Of a stretch of DNA of 64,000 bases, positions 18,249-26,630 are shown piece by piece. The stretch lies in the NCBI GenBank assembly GCA_017744915.1, contig JAGIAH010000004.1, positions 512,093 to 576,092 of the forward strand, in the 5' to 3' direction. Position 1 is the first letter of the stretch. Every line of letters starts with the position of its first letter. This stretch comes from Agrobacterium tumefaciens (GTDB lineage: Bacteria > Pseudomonadota > Alphaproteobacteria > Rhizobiales > Rhizobiaceae). The notes under the pieces are model-generated. The model had not been told where the DNA came from. It saw only the letters and a list, made by a program, of their open reading frames with translations, and did not search any database. Made by a program: the position numbers and the translations under genes.

Positions 18249-19652
18249 TCAGCACTCCACAACGTTGACGGCGAGGCCGCCGGTGGAGGTTTCCTTGTAT
18301 TTTTCGCTCATGTCATTGCCGGTCTGGCGCATGGTTTCGATACAGGCATCGAGCGGCACGAAATGCTGGCCGTCGCCCTTCAGCGCCAGCGAAGCCGCCG
18401 TCACCGCTTTTACCGCGCCCATGGCATTACGCTCGATGCAAGGCACCTGCACCAGTCCGGCGATAGGGTCACAGGTCATACCGAGATGGTGTTCGAGTGC
18501 GATTTCGGCGGCATTTTCCACCTGCTCGGGCGATCCGCCCATGACCGCGGCAAGACCCGCCGCCGCCATCGCGGAAGCCGATCCCACCTCGCCCTGACAG
18601 CCCACTTCCGCACCGGAGATGGAGGCATTGTGCTTGATGATGCCGCCGATGGCCGCTGCCGTCAGCAGGAAATCGCGCACGTCATCGACGCTCGCATCCT
18701 CATGGAAATGCCGGAAATATCTGACCGTGGCCGGCACGACGCCCGCCGCGCCATTGGTCGGCGCGGTGACGACGCGCCCGCCGGCGGCATTTTCCTCGTT
18801 CACCGCCATGGCGTAGACGCTCAGCCAGTCATTCGCCATCACCGGGTTCATCCGGTTGCTGCGCCATTCCGCATTCAGCTTCTCGTAGATGGAGCGGGCG
18901 CGGCGGCGCACCTTCAGGCCGCCCGGCATGATGCCATCCACTTTCAGCCCGCGCTCGATACAGCCATTCATGGCTTCCCAGATCTGGTCCAGCCGCTCGT
19001 TCAATTCCTCGCGGGTGACCACCGTTTCCTCGTTGGCGCGCTTCATCTGGGCGATGGTGCGGCCGGAGCGGGCAGCCATATCCAGCATTTCCCGCGCGGT
19101 CGCGAAGGGATAAGGCACACGCGGCCCGTTGTCGATGGTCTTGCCGCGCTGCTTGATCGCTTCCAGTTCCGTATCGGTCACGACGAAACCGCCGCCGACG
19201 GAATAATAGATACGCTTGATAAGCAGCCTGCCCTGACTGTCGAAGGCGGAAAAGGTCATGCCATTGGCATGGCCCGGCAGCGGGTTCTTCTTGTCGAAGA
19301 TCAGATCCTCCGCCGGACGGAATACATAGGACGGATGGCCGGGCGGCGATACGGCGCCAGCCTCTTCAACCTTTCCGATAATCGCATCCATGGCATCGGG
19401 ATCGACAAGGTCCGGCCGCTCGCCGGTCAGGCCAAGAATGACGGCACGCCCGGTGCCGTGGCCGATGCCGGTAAAGGCAAGCGAGCCATGCAGGCTGACC
19501 TTCAGCTGCGAGACGGATGCCCCCGCCGGACGCGGCCACTCGTCGCTGAGGATCAGCGCCAGAAAGCGGTTGGCCGCCGTCATCGGCCCCATCGTATGGG
19601 AGCTCGAAGGACCGATACCGATCTTGAAGACGTCGAAGACCGAAAGAAACAT
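18249..19652 (-). CDS. sdaA: L-serine ammonia-lyase (iron-sulfur type)
   Basis: It deaminates L-serine to pyruvate and ammonia. The 467 residues form the single-chain enzyme with a beta domain ([21 protein letters not shown] at the start) and a catalytic alpha domain. The [4Fe-4S] cysteines are visible in CQGEVGSA and [22 protein letters not shown], and the extreme C-terminal Cys, in NVVEC, is the residue that typically ligates the cluster in this family. The length matches the type-2 bacterial SDH. The gene is preceded by a 178 bp gap, so it has its own promoter. Confidence 0.96.
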   Translation of the reverse strand: MFLSVFDVFKIGIGPSSSHTMGPMTAANRFLALILSDEWPRPAGASVSQLKVSLHGSLAFTGIGHGTGRAVILGLTGERPDLVDPDAMDAIIGKVEEAGAVSPPGHPSYVFRPAEDLIFDKKNPLPGHANGMTFSAFDSQGRLLIKRIYYSVGGGFVVTDTELEAIKQRGKTIDNGPRVPYPFATAREMLDMAARSGRTIAQMKRANEETVVTREELNERLDQIWEAMNGCIERGLKVDGIMPGGLKVRRRARSIYEKLNAEWRSNRMNPVMANDWLSVYAMAVNEENAAGGRVVTAPTNGAAGVVPATVRYFRHFHEDASVDDVRDFLLTAAAIGGIIKHNASISGAEVGCQGEVGSASAMAAAGLAAVMGGSPEQVENAAEIALEHHLGMTCDPIAGLVQVPCIERNAMGAVKAVTAASLALKGDGQHFVPLDACIETMRQTGNDMSEKYKETSTGGLAVNVVEC

Positions 19653-19830
19653 GAAATTCGTCCTGAATGATAATGGAATCCACCACCATCATATCCAAAG
19701 CCGCGACGGATCGCCACAAAAGAGCGGCAGCGGTTTGCGCAGCCGCGACATCCGGGGCCCGCAAACGAAAACAGCACGGTTTCCAAAGGAAAACCGCGCC
19801 GTTTCAAAACCCGTCATTCAGGAGAAGTGC

Positions 19831-19932
19831 TTATGGGCTGCCAAAAATGTACGTCAATGCGAGAAAAGCGGCAAAGCCTGCAAGTGCGCGCAAGGTGACG
19901 CCCCAGCAGGATTTCTGAGCGGTTTCTTCCAT
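19831..19932 (-). CDS. Small membrane protein, 33 aa
   Basis: A short frame starting MEETAQKSCWGVTLRALAG and ending in a stretch of about 16 hydrophobic residues (GFAAFLALTYIFGSP, with Gly-Ser-Pro at the end). GGAG lies eight bases before the ATG on the minus strand. The layout, a short polar N-terminus followed by a single C-terminal membrane helix, is typical of small regulatory or stress membrane peptides. Downstream on the same strand (19769-19800) is an imperfect GCGGTTTTCC/GGAAACCGT hairpin with T-rich flank. No homologue is recognised. It is supported only by start signal, hydrophobicity and its isolated position. Confidence 0.5.
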   Translation of the reverse strand: MEETAQKSCWGVTLRALAGFAAFLALTYIFGSP

Positions 19933-20307
19933 GATTACTCCAGCTATTCACTCTCCGGGGGATCTTCAAGACCCGGCCCGTGGAGGAAGCATTTATTAAA
20001 ATCCGACGGCGAAGGCAAATGCAAAAAGCGGCTAAATGAAGGCGTTTTCGACAAGCTGCCATTCGCCCCGCGCATAGGTATATGAAAAAACAAGGCGTTA
20101 GCTTGGAGGTCGCATCGACGCCGTTTCAGTGATCGCCGCAATTTGGACTAAAGTGTAACCGTTATTTAAAGGTTTCGCACAAACCCCTGTTGAAAACCCC
20201 TATGGCCGGCACGTTTCGGTCGAACATCCGCATCCGGACTTCGCGCCTTGAAAGGCTGCGGCCTCTGCTTTATCGACGGAGGCAACGGCAACGATGCGAG
20301 TCACTCC
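19933..20307. other. Gene-free region between small membrane protein and hypothetical gene
   Basis: No gene with coding bias is visible in these 375 bases. The region is moderately AT-rich (GCATTTATTAAAATCC, GTTATTTAAAGGTTT) and should contain the divergent promoters of the 33-residue membrane protein and of the downstream hypothetical gene. No strong dyad or hairpin was found. Confidence 0.4.
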
Positions 20308-20658
20308 ATGCAGCAGGCATCCTCCTTTCCCGACCGCGAAACGGTCGCGTCGAAACTGACTTCGCTGACAAGCGAGAATAAGGCCTGGGTATTGCTGCTT
20401 ATGGAAAACGCGCTGCAGGATGAAAACCTGCTGGCCGGCCTTAATCTCTATCTCGACCAGCAGAGCAATGCCCGCTTCCTCAACAGCCTGAAGCTGGAAG
20501 TGACCGGCGAATGGCTGGGCGGCAATGCCCCTGCCCGCCTTCAGATACGCCTCATGGAAACGGCCAAGGCCAGCCAGCACCCCGCCTATCTTGCCTTCCG
20601 CAAGGGGCTGACGGCATCGGCCGGTCTCGAAAACGCCTATCCGAAGGCGCCGATCTGA
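20308..20658 (+). CDS. Conserved hypothetical protein, 116 aa
   Basis: Not recognised. The sequence is helical and soluble: ETVASKLTSLTSENKAWVLLLMENALQDENLLAGLNLYLDQQ, then LKLEVTGEWLGG and a C-terminal RKGLTASAGLENAYPKAPI. I preferred the ATG at 20308 over a TTG 60 bases upstream, because the extension is Cys/Gly-rich and lacks conservation-like pattern. It is convergent with the phosphodiester glycosidase gene, whose stop is nine bases away. There is no signal peptide. The function is unknown. Confidence 0.6.
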   Translation: MQQASSFPDRETVASKLTSLTSENKAWVLLLMENALQDENLLAGLNLYLDQQSNARFLNSLKLEVTGEWLGGNAPARLQIRLMETAKASQHPAYLAFRKGLTASAGLENAYPKAPI

Positions 20659-20667
20659 TTTTCCCGA

Positions 20668-21432
20668 CTAGTCCGGCACCCTGTCGACGACAGCGATGAT
20701 CGGCCCCATGGGAAACAGCCCGTCCCGCCTGTTCATTGCCGGAATGTCGACGCTGGAAATCGTACCGTCGAGATAAAGCGCATTGGGCGCATCCAGCACA
20801 TCCCTGAACAGGGTGGCGAAATCATAAAAACGCACGGTATTTTCCGAAATGGCGAAATGCACCATGCCGTCGCGGGAGATGCCGACGCCGTTGCGCCGCT
20901 TCAGACTGTCGCTATCGGGCAGGAAACGCGGATGCAACTTGCCGTCGATGACCAGCATCGGGCCGGACTGGGTGGCGAAATCGGGTTTCGGCGCCGCGGC
21001 CTGATAGGCCTCGGTCTCCAGCACGCCGGCCGTGGCGCCCTTCAGATAAAACACGCCATTCGGCAGAAGATGAAAATTGCCCCAGCCGCCACCGGTAATG
21101 ATCGGCGCACGCTCGACGCCGTTTTCGACAAAGAGCCCGACGGGGGAATAATCCGAATGGTACATGCCACCATTCATGGCAAAGACGCTGAACATGTGCT
21201 GCCGCCAGAGCGCGGAGGAAAGATCGGCGAAGGAACGATATCCCTGACCGGAGACATGATCGCGATCATAAATCCGGATCGTGCTCCTGGCCGGATCGAA
21301 ACTGCAGACGGTGTAGCGGCCGCCCGCGTGGTCCACGGTCTTGCAGAAATCCACCTGTCCGCCCGCCTCGGCCGAAAACGGCAGCAACAGGGGCAAAAGC
21401 AGCTTTGCCAGTTTCTTGATCGATCCGTTCAT
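20668..21432 (-). CDS. Phosphodiester glycosidase family protein (NAGPA domain), secreted
   Basis: A 254-residue exported protein (counted from the ATG at 21432, MNGSIKKLAKLLLPLLLPFSAEAGG, a clear signal peptide). The NAGPA-type core is present: VFAMNGGMYHSDYSPVGLFVENG, PNGVFYLKG, ATQSGPMLVIDGKLHP, RNGVGISRDGMVHFAIS and ALYLDGTISSVDIP. NAGPA enzymes remove N-acetylglucosamine from phosphodiester-linked glycans; bacterial relatives act on envelope or exopolysaccharide phosphodiesters. The substrate here is unknown. An upstream ATG at 21483 would precede the signal peptide and is unlikely. Confidence 0.85.
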   Translation of the reverse strand: MNGSIKKLAKLLLPLLLPFSAEAGGQVDFCKTVDHAGGRYTVCSFDPARSTIRIYDRDHVSGQGYRSFADLSSALWRQHMFSVFAMNGGMYHSDYSPVGLFVENGVERAPIITGGGWGNFHLLPNGVFYLKGATAGVLETEAYQAAAPKPDFATQSGPMLVIDGKLHPRFLPDSDSLKRRNGVGISRDGMVHFAISENTVRFYDFATLFRDVLDAPNALYLDGTISSVDIPAMNRRDGLFPMGPIIAVVDRVPD

Positions 21433-21485
21433 GCCCACCCCGTGATTCTCGTCAGGGGAACATTCGCAGGGAAATTCGGTCAAAG

Positions 21486-21517
21486 AAAAGGCGCCACCCC
21501 TGTTTCAGGATGACGCC
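21486..21517 (-). terminator. Probable terminator after the entericidin-like gene
   Basis: On the minus strand, GGCGTCATCCTG and CAGGGGTGGCGCC form an imperfect stem with an AAA loop, followed by TTTTCTTT. It lies about 20 bases past the lipoprotein stop codon. Confidence 0.6.
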
Positions 21518-21539
21518 GGATTTTTAAGGGGAGATGCTG

Positions 21540-21701
21540 TCAGCGGCGGGCGGCGCGGTCCACACTGCGGCCGGCGTCCTGCGTCGCATTCACGGCATTC
21601 GCCGTATCCCGGCCCATGCCACGAATGGTGTTGCCGCACGAACTCAAGGTTACGACGGTCAACAGAGCCACGAAAACGGTCGAAAGAATGCGTGTGATCA
21701 T
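21540..21701 (-). CDS. Entericidin-like small lipoprotein, 53 aa
   Basis: The protein begins MITRILSTVFVALLTVVTLSSC, a lipoprotein signal peptide with lipobox LSSC (Cys22 lipidated). The mature part is a short helix, GNTIRGMGRDTANAVNATQDAGRSVDRAARR, of the entericidin A/B type (NTxRGxGxDxxxAGxxxxxA). Entericidins are small envelope lipoproteins, in E. coli a bacteriolytic toxin-antidote pair; only one copy is present here. A GGGGAGTAG-like ribosome-binding sequence lies just upstream. The mature peptide is cationic and is expected on an envelope membrane. Confidence 0.8.
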   Translation of the reverse strand: MITRILSTVFVALLTVVTLSSCGNTIRGMGRDTANAVNATQDAGRSVDRAARR

Positions 21702-21865
21702 TTGAACTACTCCCCTATGGCTTGCCGTCCAAAGACAAGCACCGATGTGATATGCGTCACAATAACGTGAGTCCTGAAAATCGGTTCCAGCGCATTTCAA
21801 AAATTCCCGTCGATGAAAATTAACAGGGTTTTGAAATTTTCCGAGGGAAACTCGTCACTTGCATC

Positions 21866-22669
21866 ATGGTTTGGGAAAAGTCCGTGGGTGATATGACTGA
21901 CTTCAACAATCGGCTTCTGGTAATGACCGCGGGCGGCCTGAACCCGAATGTCATGATCAACGCGCTGGCCGGGCGTTTTCCGGATATTCACGTCTTCCAG
22001 GAAGAGCCCGAAAGCAAATCGGCCATTCTGAGACGGCGGGCGCGGCGGCTCGGCTGGATTGTCGCCATGGGCCAGATGGCGACGATGATCGCCTCCCGGC
22101 TCAGCAAACGCTTCACGGTTCGGCGCGGCAACGACATCATCGCCGAACACGGCCTTTCTCCCGACCTTCATCCCGCCATTCCCGTCACGCAATTCACCTC
22201 GCTCAACGATGAGGACTGCCGCACGGCGGCCAATCTGCTGAAACCGGCGGCGATCTTCACCATTTCCTGCCGTCTGCTGACACCGGCCACGCTGCAGGCC
22301 CTGCAATGCCCGGTCATCAATTTTCATGCCGGCATCAACCCCGCCTATCGCGGCCAGATGGGCGGCTACTGGGCGCTGGTGGAAAAGGACCGGGGCAATT
22401 TCGGTGCAACCGTGCATCTGGTGGACAAGGGCGTGGATACCGGCGCCACGCTTTACGAAAAACGGCTGAAACCATCACCTTCCGACACCATCGCCACCTA
22501 TCCGCTGCTTCTCACCGCTGGTTCGGTCGATATTGCCGTCAGCGCTATCGAAGACGCCCTTTCCGGCAGCCTTGCGCCGCAGCCACCCTCTCCCGGAAAA
22601 TCGGTGCTGCGCTTTCCGCCGACGATCTGGACCTGGCTGTGGAATGGCCTGACCAAACGGATCTGGTGA
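21866..22669 (+). CDS. Formyltransferase family protein
   Basis: A 267-residue protein with the formyl_trans_N fold: NFHAGINPAYRGQMGGYWALVEKD (catalytic Asn-His and the loop seen in PurN, Fmt and ArnA) and GATVHLVDKGVDTGATLYEK, the usual Asp-containing strand. The order matches a 10-formyl-THF-dependent transferase, but the flanking segments differ from PurN and Fmt, so the acceptor is unknown. Start codon choice is uncertain (ATG at 21866 or 21893). The MTHFR-like gene follows after 105 bp on the same strand, suggesting a folate one-carbon unit. Confidence 0.82.
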   Translation: MVWEKSVGDMTDFNNRLLVMTAGGLNPNVMINALAGRFPDIHVFQEEPESKSAILRRRARRLGWIVAMGQMATMIASRLSKRFTVRRGNDIIAEHGLSPDLHPAIPVTQFTSLNDEDCRTAANLLKPAAIFTISCRLLTPATLQALQCPVINFHAGINPAYRGQMGGYWALVEKDRGNFGATVHLVDKGVDTGATLYEKRLKPSPSDTIATYPLLLTAGSVDIAVSAIEDALSGSLAPQPPSPGKSVLRFPPTIWTWLWNGLTKRIW

Positions 22670-22774
22670 ACGGATACGGGAAAACGGCGCAGGCCGGACA
22701 ATCCGGCACAGCTTCGTCGCAGATGCAGGGCTGTCCTGCCGCAACGGGCAAAGACTTCGCCGAAAAACCGGTGC

Positions 22775-23695
22775 ATGATAATGAAAAGGATCACGCACAA
22801 ATTGCCCGATATTTCCACCGCCTCTCCCATTCCCGCCTCCATCGAAGCCTCGCCCGCGCAGGTGCTTGGCCCCAGCAGCCTTGCCGGTCTTTTTCCGCAG
22901 GGCGTGCGGGTCTATCTCACCGATACCGGAGCGGCATCACAGGAAAGGCTCGTTGATGCGGCGAGGCATCTGCGCGATCTCGGTTACGAGCCGGTGCCAC
23001 ATCTGGCGGCGCGGCGCATCCCGTCGCGTGCGGAATTTGAGGAACAGGTCAGGCGGCTCGTCGACGAAGCGGGCGTAACGGATGTGCTGGTGGTGGGCGG
23101 CGGTGTTGACAGGCCTGCCGGTCCCTTCGCAGCCAGCATGGACATGCTGTCCACCGGCATTTTCGACCGTTACGGCATAAAACAGATCGCAATCGCCGGA
23201 CACCCCGAAGGTAGTCCCGATTTCAGCGAAGAGACGGCGATGGCCGCGCTGCAGCTGAAACGCGATTTTGCCGAAAGAAGCGATGCGACGATGCGCATCG
23301 TCACCCAGTTCGGCTTCGATCCGGCGCGTTTCATCGCCTGGGCGGAAGGACTTGCGGCATCAGGAATTGCGCTTCCGGTGCATATCGGCGTTTCCGGCCC
23401 GGCCAAGATCACCACGCTGCTGAAATATGCCGCGCTCTGCGGCGTCGGCAACTCCATCGCCTATCTCAAGAAGAACGCCCTTTCCCTGACGACCCTGGCC
23501 AGGGGCCATTCGCCGGAAAGCGTCGTCGGACCGATCGAGCGGCATTGGCAGGCCAATCCGCAAGGGCCGATCCGGCAGATTCACGTCTTCCCCTTTGGTG
23601 GGTTGCAGACATCGTCCGACTGGCTGGTCAGCCGCGGAAGCTGGCAGGCGAACGATACGGGCCGTGCCGCGCCTGCGGATTCGGTGGCCGTCTAA
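22775..23695 (+). CDS. Methylenetetrahydrofolate reductase family protein
   Basis: A 306-residue TIM-barrel protein related to MetF/MTHFR: VRVYLTDTGAASQERLVDAARHLRDLGYEPVPHLAARRIPSRAEFEEQV, DVLVVGGGVDRPAGPF, IAIAGHPEGSPD, RIVTQFGFDPARFIAWAEGLAASGI and PVHIGVSGPAKI. It resembles the divergent MTHFR paralogues found in rhizobial C1/betaine-demethylation clusters rather than the methionine-pathway MetF. It should interconvert methylene- and methyl-THF with a flavin. Two ATGs, at 22775 and 22781, are both possible. It is convergent with the LysR gene. Confidence 0.85.
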   Translation: MIMKRITHKLPDISTASPIPASIEASPAQVLGPSSLAGLFPQGVRVYLTDTGAASQERLVDAARHLRDLGYEPVPHLAARRIPSRAEFEEQVRRLVDEAGVTDVLVVGGGVDRPAGPFAASMDMLSTGIFDRYGIKQIAIAGHPEGSPDFSEETAMAALQLKRDFAERSDATMRIVTQFGFDPARFIAWAEGLAASGIALPVHIGVSGPAKITTLLKYAALCGVGNSIAYLKKNALSLTTLARGHSPESVVGPIERHWQANPQGPIRQIHVFPFGGLQTSSDWLVSRGSWQANDTGRAAPADSVAV

Positions 23696-23741
23696 GGCCC
23701 TTCGGCGCGACGGACGATGCCCGCCGCGTTGATCCTCTGGC

Positions 23742-24638
23742 TTATGCCGCCTTGGCGACCTCGACAAAGGCGTTGCGGATGCTCTCGGCCACCGCAAGAA
23801 CGGGACGCGACGCCTTGTCGCCCATGATCAGGCGAATATCGAAACAGCCAAGCTCCGGAAGCCCCTCCTTGTCGCTCAGAATGACCAAGTCATTCTGCAC
23901 ATAGGATCGCGGCAGGGGTGCGATGGCGAGATCGGCGGCAATCGCGGCGCGCTGCGCCATGGTGTGGCCGCTCAAATAGGCGACACGGAAATTGCGGCCG
24001 CGCTTCTCCAGCGAATGGATCGCCTCCGACCGCCAGATGCAGCCTTCTTCCCAGATAGAGATCGGCAGCGGATCGCGCAGATAGGCCGTGCCGCATTTCG
24101 CACCAGCCCAGACGAGACGTTCGCGCATCAACACCTCGCCCGTATCCCGCAGCGGATGCGAGGCACAGTTGACGAGAGCGAGATCCAGCCGCTGTTCGTC
24201 CATGCGCTTGTAGAGATTGGAACTGGAATCGATGGTGACATCGATCATGATGCCGGGGAAGGCTTCAGCAAAACGCTTGAGAATGCCGGGCAGCAGACCG
24301 CGCTCGCCAATATCCTCCGGCGCGCCGAGACGCACGACGCCGGACAGTTCCGGCATGACGAAACGCGACACCGCCTCGTTGGATAGCGCGATCATACGCC
24401 GCGCATAGGTCAGAAGCGTCTCGCCATGCGCCGTCAATGTCACCGAGCGGGCATCGCGCAGGAACAATGTCGTCTTCAACTGTTCCTCGAGTTTCTTGAT
24501 CTGCATGGAAACGGCCGAAGGCGTTCTGAACACCACTTCCGCAGCGGTGGAGAAATTTCCCGTTTCGGCAATGGCGACGAAGGTTCTCAATATGTCGTTA
24601 TCCAGCAACGGCAGCGGTTGGCGGAAAGTCACGGTCAT
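23742..24638 (-). CDS. LysR family transcriptional regulator
   Basis: A 298-residue LTTR. The winged-HTH lies at about 13-72 (LLDNDILRTFVAIAETGNFSTAAEVVFRTPSAVSMQIKKLEEQL...LFLRDARSVTLTAHGETLL), followed by a periplasmic-binding-type effector domain (LRLGAPEDIGERGLLPGILKRF, GMDEQRLDLALVN-like). I set the start at 24638 (MTVTFRQPLPLLDND) because an upstream extension of 57 codons is not LysR-like and lies in the promoter gap. The gene is divergent from the DUF1127 gene. Its target is unknown. Confidence 0.9.
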   Translation of the reverse strand: MTVTFRQPLPLLDNDILRTFVAIAETGNFSTAAEVVFRTPSAVSMQIKKLEEQLKTTLFLRDARSVTLTAHGETLLTYARRMIALSNEAVSRFVMPELSGVVRLGAPEDIGERGLLPGILKRFAEAFPGIMIDVTIDSSSNLYKRMDEQRLDLALVNCASHPLRDTGEVLMRERLVWAGAKCGTAYLRDPLPISIWEEGCIWRSEAIHSLEKRGRNFRVAYLSGHTMAQRAAIAADLAIAPLPRSYVQNDLVILSDKEGLPELGCFDIRLIMGDKASRPVLAVAESIRNAFVEVAKAA

Positions 24639-24918
24639 GGCACGCACCTTCAAATATTTTGATTTATAGATGGATATCATTTCGTTTGATTGAATGTCAA
24701 CAAGCGCGCACCATCCGGGACATCGATAAACGGGGTGGAATGAACCTCGTGGGAATGAAGCACTGGCATGGCACGAACCGAAATGTTCCCCCTCGCCGCC
24801 GCCGGTCATTCATTCTCAATATTGATGAATGACATAAGATTCATTCTCTTGCCTGATGAAAGAGGCAGGCACATACCGAAGTCGTAAACAGGATCGTGGT
24901 TCAGGAAAGGATCAAGAC

Positions 24919-25137
24919 ATGACCATGATACATCATCTGCCGGTGACAAACCGCTCTCAGCACCATCCCTCGCCCAGCGGCTGGCTCGATCGCCTGTCGG
25001 ACCATGTGTCGGCCCGTTACGCGGCATGGCGCCGTGAAAGGATGCTTCGTGCACTGGAGTCATTGCCGCCTGAAACATTGAAGGATATCGGATGGCCGAC
25101 GACCGAAACCACCCGCATACACGCCATCCGCAAATGA
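24919..25137 (+). CDS. DUF1127 domain-containing protein, 72 aa
   Basis: The C-terminal half carries the DUF1127 signature RRERMLRALESLPPETLKDIGWPTT, an Arg-rich helix followed by the conserved L-x-D-I-G-W. The ATG at 24919 follows AGGAAAGG at a good distance. Small DUF1127 proteins of Agrobacterium and Rhodobacter act with sRNAs in stress, RNA turnover and nutrient responses; that role is known for the family, not shown here. The mRNA 3' region contains a perfect hairpin at 25150-25179. Confidence 0.88.
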   Translation: MTMIHHLPVTNRSQHHPSPSGWLDRLSDHVSARYAAWRRERMLRALESLPPETLKDIGWPTTETTRIHAIRK

Positions 25138-25149
25138 TGGCCAACCGAT

Positions 25150-25179
25150 GGCTCGCAACCTCTGCATGTGTTGCGAGCC
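25150..25179. other. Perfect 10-bp hairpin downstream of DUF1127 gene
   Basis: GGCTCGCAAC (25150-25159) and GTTGCGAGCC (25170-25179) are perfect inverted copies around a 10-base loop, 12 bases past the DUF1127 stop. There is no T-run, so it is not a standard intrinsic terminator. An RNA-processing or stability hairpin is possible. Confidence 0.6.
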
Positions 25180-25237
25180 GCCACCGCCGCCCCTGAGTGA
25201 CAGGATCAGAGGCGCAAAATTACCTGCCTGTTTTGCA

Positions 25238-25271
25238 TGCGACACATCGCCCGTTTTAAGGGCTTGTCGCA
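25238..25271. promoter_or_regulatory. Dyad upstream of the GlxA-family regulator
   Basis: TGCGACA (25238-25244) and TGTCGCA (25265-25271) are perfect inverted copies with a 20-base spacer, about 140 bases upstream of the GlxA-type gene. A TTTTGC/GCAAAA context surrounds both arms (TTTTGCATGCGACA and TGTCGCAAAATTTGC), making the palindrome longer with mismatches. It is a plausible regulator binding site; the protein is unknown. Confidence 0.4.
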
Positions 25272-25408
25272 AAATTTGCATATTTCAAAAGCTATTTTTT
25301 GACAGCTCCGATTCCGAGGCGTATTTTTCGTTAAAGATGTCGTAATCAGGACATCCAGAAGACCAATTCCAAGGGAGGAATTGCGTATTCGCAACGGAGC
25401 ACGGGCAA

Positions 25409-26446
25409 ATGAGCAAGAACTCCCAGAAGAAACGCTCAATCGTCTTTTTTCTCATTCCGCAATTTACCATGCTGCCATTCGCCGCAGCGGTTGAAACGCT
25501 TCGCATCGCCAACCGAATGTTGGGCTATGAGGCCTATGAATGGCGCCTCTCCTCCCTCGACGGCCAGAAGGTCATGTCGTCCAGCGGCATCTGTCTTGAG
25601 GCCGATACCTGTCTTGCCGACGAGCGGCGCTACGTCAGCGGCGAGAACCGCCCGGAAATGGCAATCATCTGTTCGGGCATTGATGTGGACCAACACATCA
25701 ACAAATCCGTCAATGCCTGGCTGCGCGAAGCCTATAATCGCGGCATCGCCATCGGCAGCCTCTGTACCGCCGCACATATCCTCGCACAGGCCGGCCTGCT
25801 GAACGGCAAGCGCTGCGCGATCCACTGGGAAAACCTGCCCGGCTTTTCCGAGGCCTTCCCGCAGGTGGAAGTTTATGCGGACCTCTTCGAAGTCGACAGC
25901 AACATCTATACCTGCGCCGGCGGCACGGCGTCACTGGACATGATGCTGAGCCTGATCGGACAGGATTTCGGCGAGAACCTCGTCAACCGTGTCTGCGAAC
26001 AACAATTGACCGATCGTGTGCGCAGCCCCAACGACCGCCAGCGCCTGCCGCTGCGCGCGCGGCTTGGCGTGCAGAACAGCAAGGTCCTGTCGATCATCGA
26101 ATTGATGGAAGGCAATCTCGCCGAGCCGCTGTCGCTGCTGGATATAGCCGATGCCGCCGATCTGTCACGCCGACAGGTGGAACGCCTCTTCCGGCAGGAA
26201 ATGGGCCGCTCGCCCGCGCGTTATTATCTCGAAATCCGCCTCGACCGCGCACGGCATCTGCTGATCCAGTCCGCAATGCCCGTCGTTGAGGTTGCCGTCG
26301 CCTGCGGCTTCGTCTCCGCCTCGCATTTTTCGAAATGTTACCGCGAGATCTACAATCGCACGCCGCAGCAGGAACGCGCCGAACGCAAACTGCTGATGAG
26401 CGCCTCGCGAATGGCAACGGCGAGCCAGGGCAAGGCCGCACACTGA
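25409..26446 (+). CDS. GlxA family transcriptional regulator (DJ-1/PfpI + AraC HTH)
   Basis: A 345-residue regulator. The N-terminal amidotransferase-like domain (about 10-190) has IVFFLIPQFTMLPFAAAVETLRIAN and the nucleophile-elbow region GSLCTAAHILAQAGLL, and the C-terminal AraC-type double HTH (about 230-325) includes LSLLDIADAADLSRRQVERLFRQEMGRSPARYYLEIRL and FVSASHFSKCYREIYNRTP. The best known relatives, GbdR-type proteins, control glycine betaine, choline and carnitine catabolism. It is a pathway-specific activator by family. The nearby MTHFR-like gene would fit betaine-derived one-carbon use (inference). Confidence 0.9.
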   Translation: MSKNSQKKRSIVFFLIPQFTMLPFAAAVETLRIANRMLGYEAYEWRLSSLDGQKVMSSSGICLEADTCLADERRYVSGENRPEMAIICSGIDVDQHINKSVNAWLREAYNRGIAIGSLCTAAHILAQAGLLNGKRCAIHWENLPGFSEAFPQVEVYADLFEVDSNIYTCAGGTASLDMMLSLIGQDFGENLVNRVCEQQLTDRVRSPNDRQRLPLRARLGVQNSKVLSIIELMEGNLAEPLSLLDIADAADLSRRQVERLFRQEMGRSPARYYLEIRLDRARHLLIQSAMPVVEVAVACGFVSASHFSKCYREIYNRTPQQERAERKLLMSASRMATASQGKAAH

Positions 26447-26630
26447 CGAGGCGGCTGGTGTTTGCACAGGATCGAGCATGATCCAGTGCCGACCGGTTTA
26501 AGTCTCAAGGCAGGCTGCATTTTCGGCTGAACCCCGCGAGAAACAATGTCGTGCCCTTGTCCGGACATCTGAGCCGGACAGTAACCGGTCAAGTCAAGGT
26601 GACGGCCACCGGAACCCCATCATCCTGAAT

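Noticed and set aside
18363..19670. 435-codon plus-strand frame opposite sdaA
   Set aside because: Shadow of sdaA; the reading is His/Arg-rich without domain pattern.
25148..25345. 66-codon frame (Cys/Pro-rich) downstream of the DUF1127 gene
   Set aside because: Its start lies within a perfect hairpin, and the frame runs through a dyad and regulatory sequence without coding bias.
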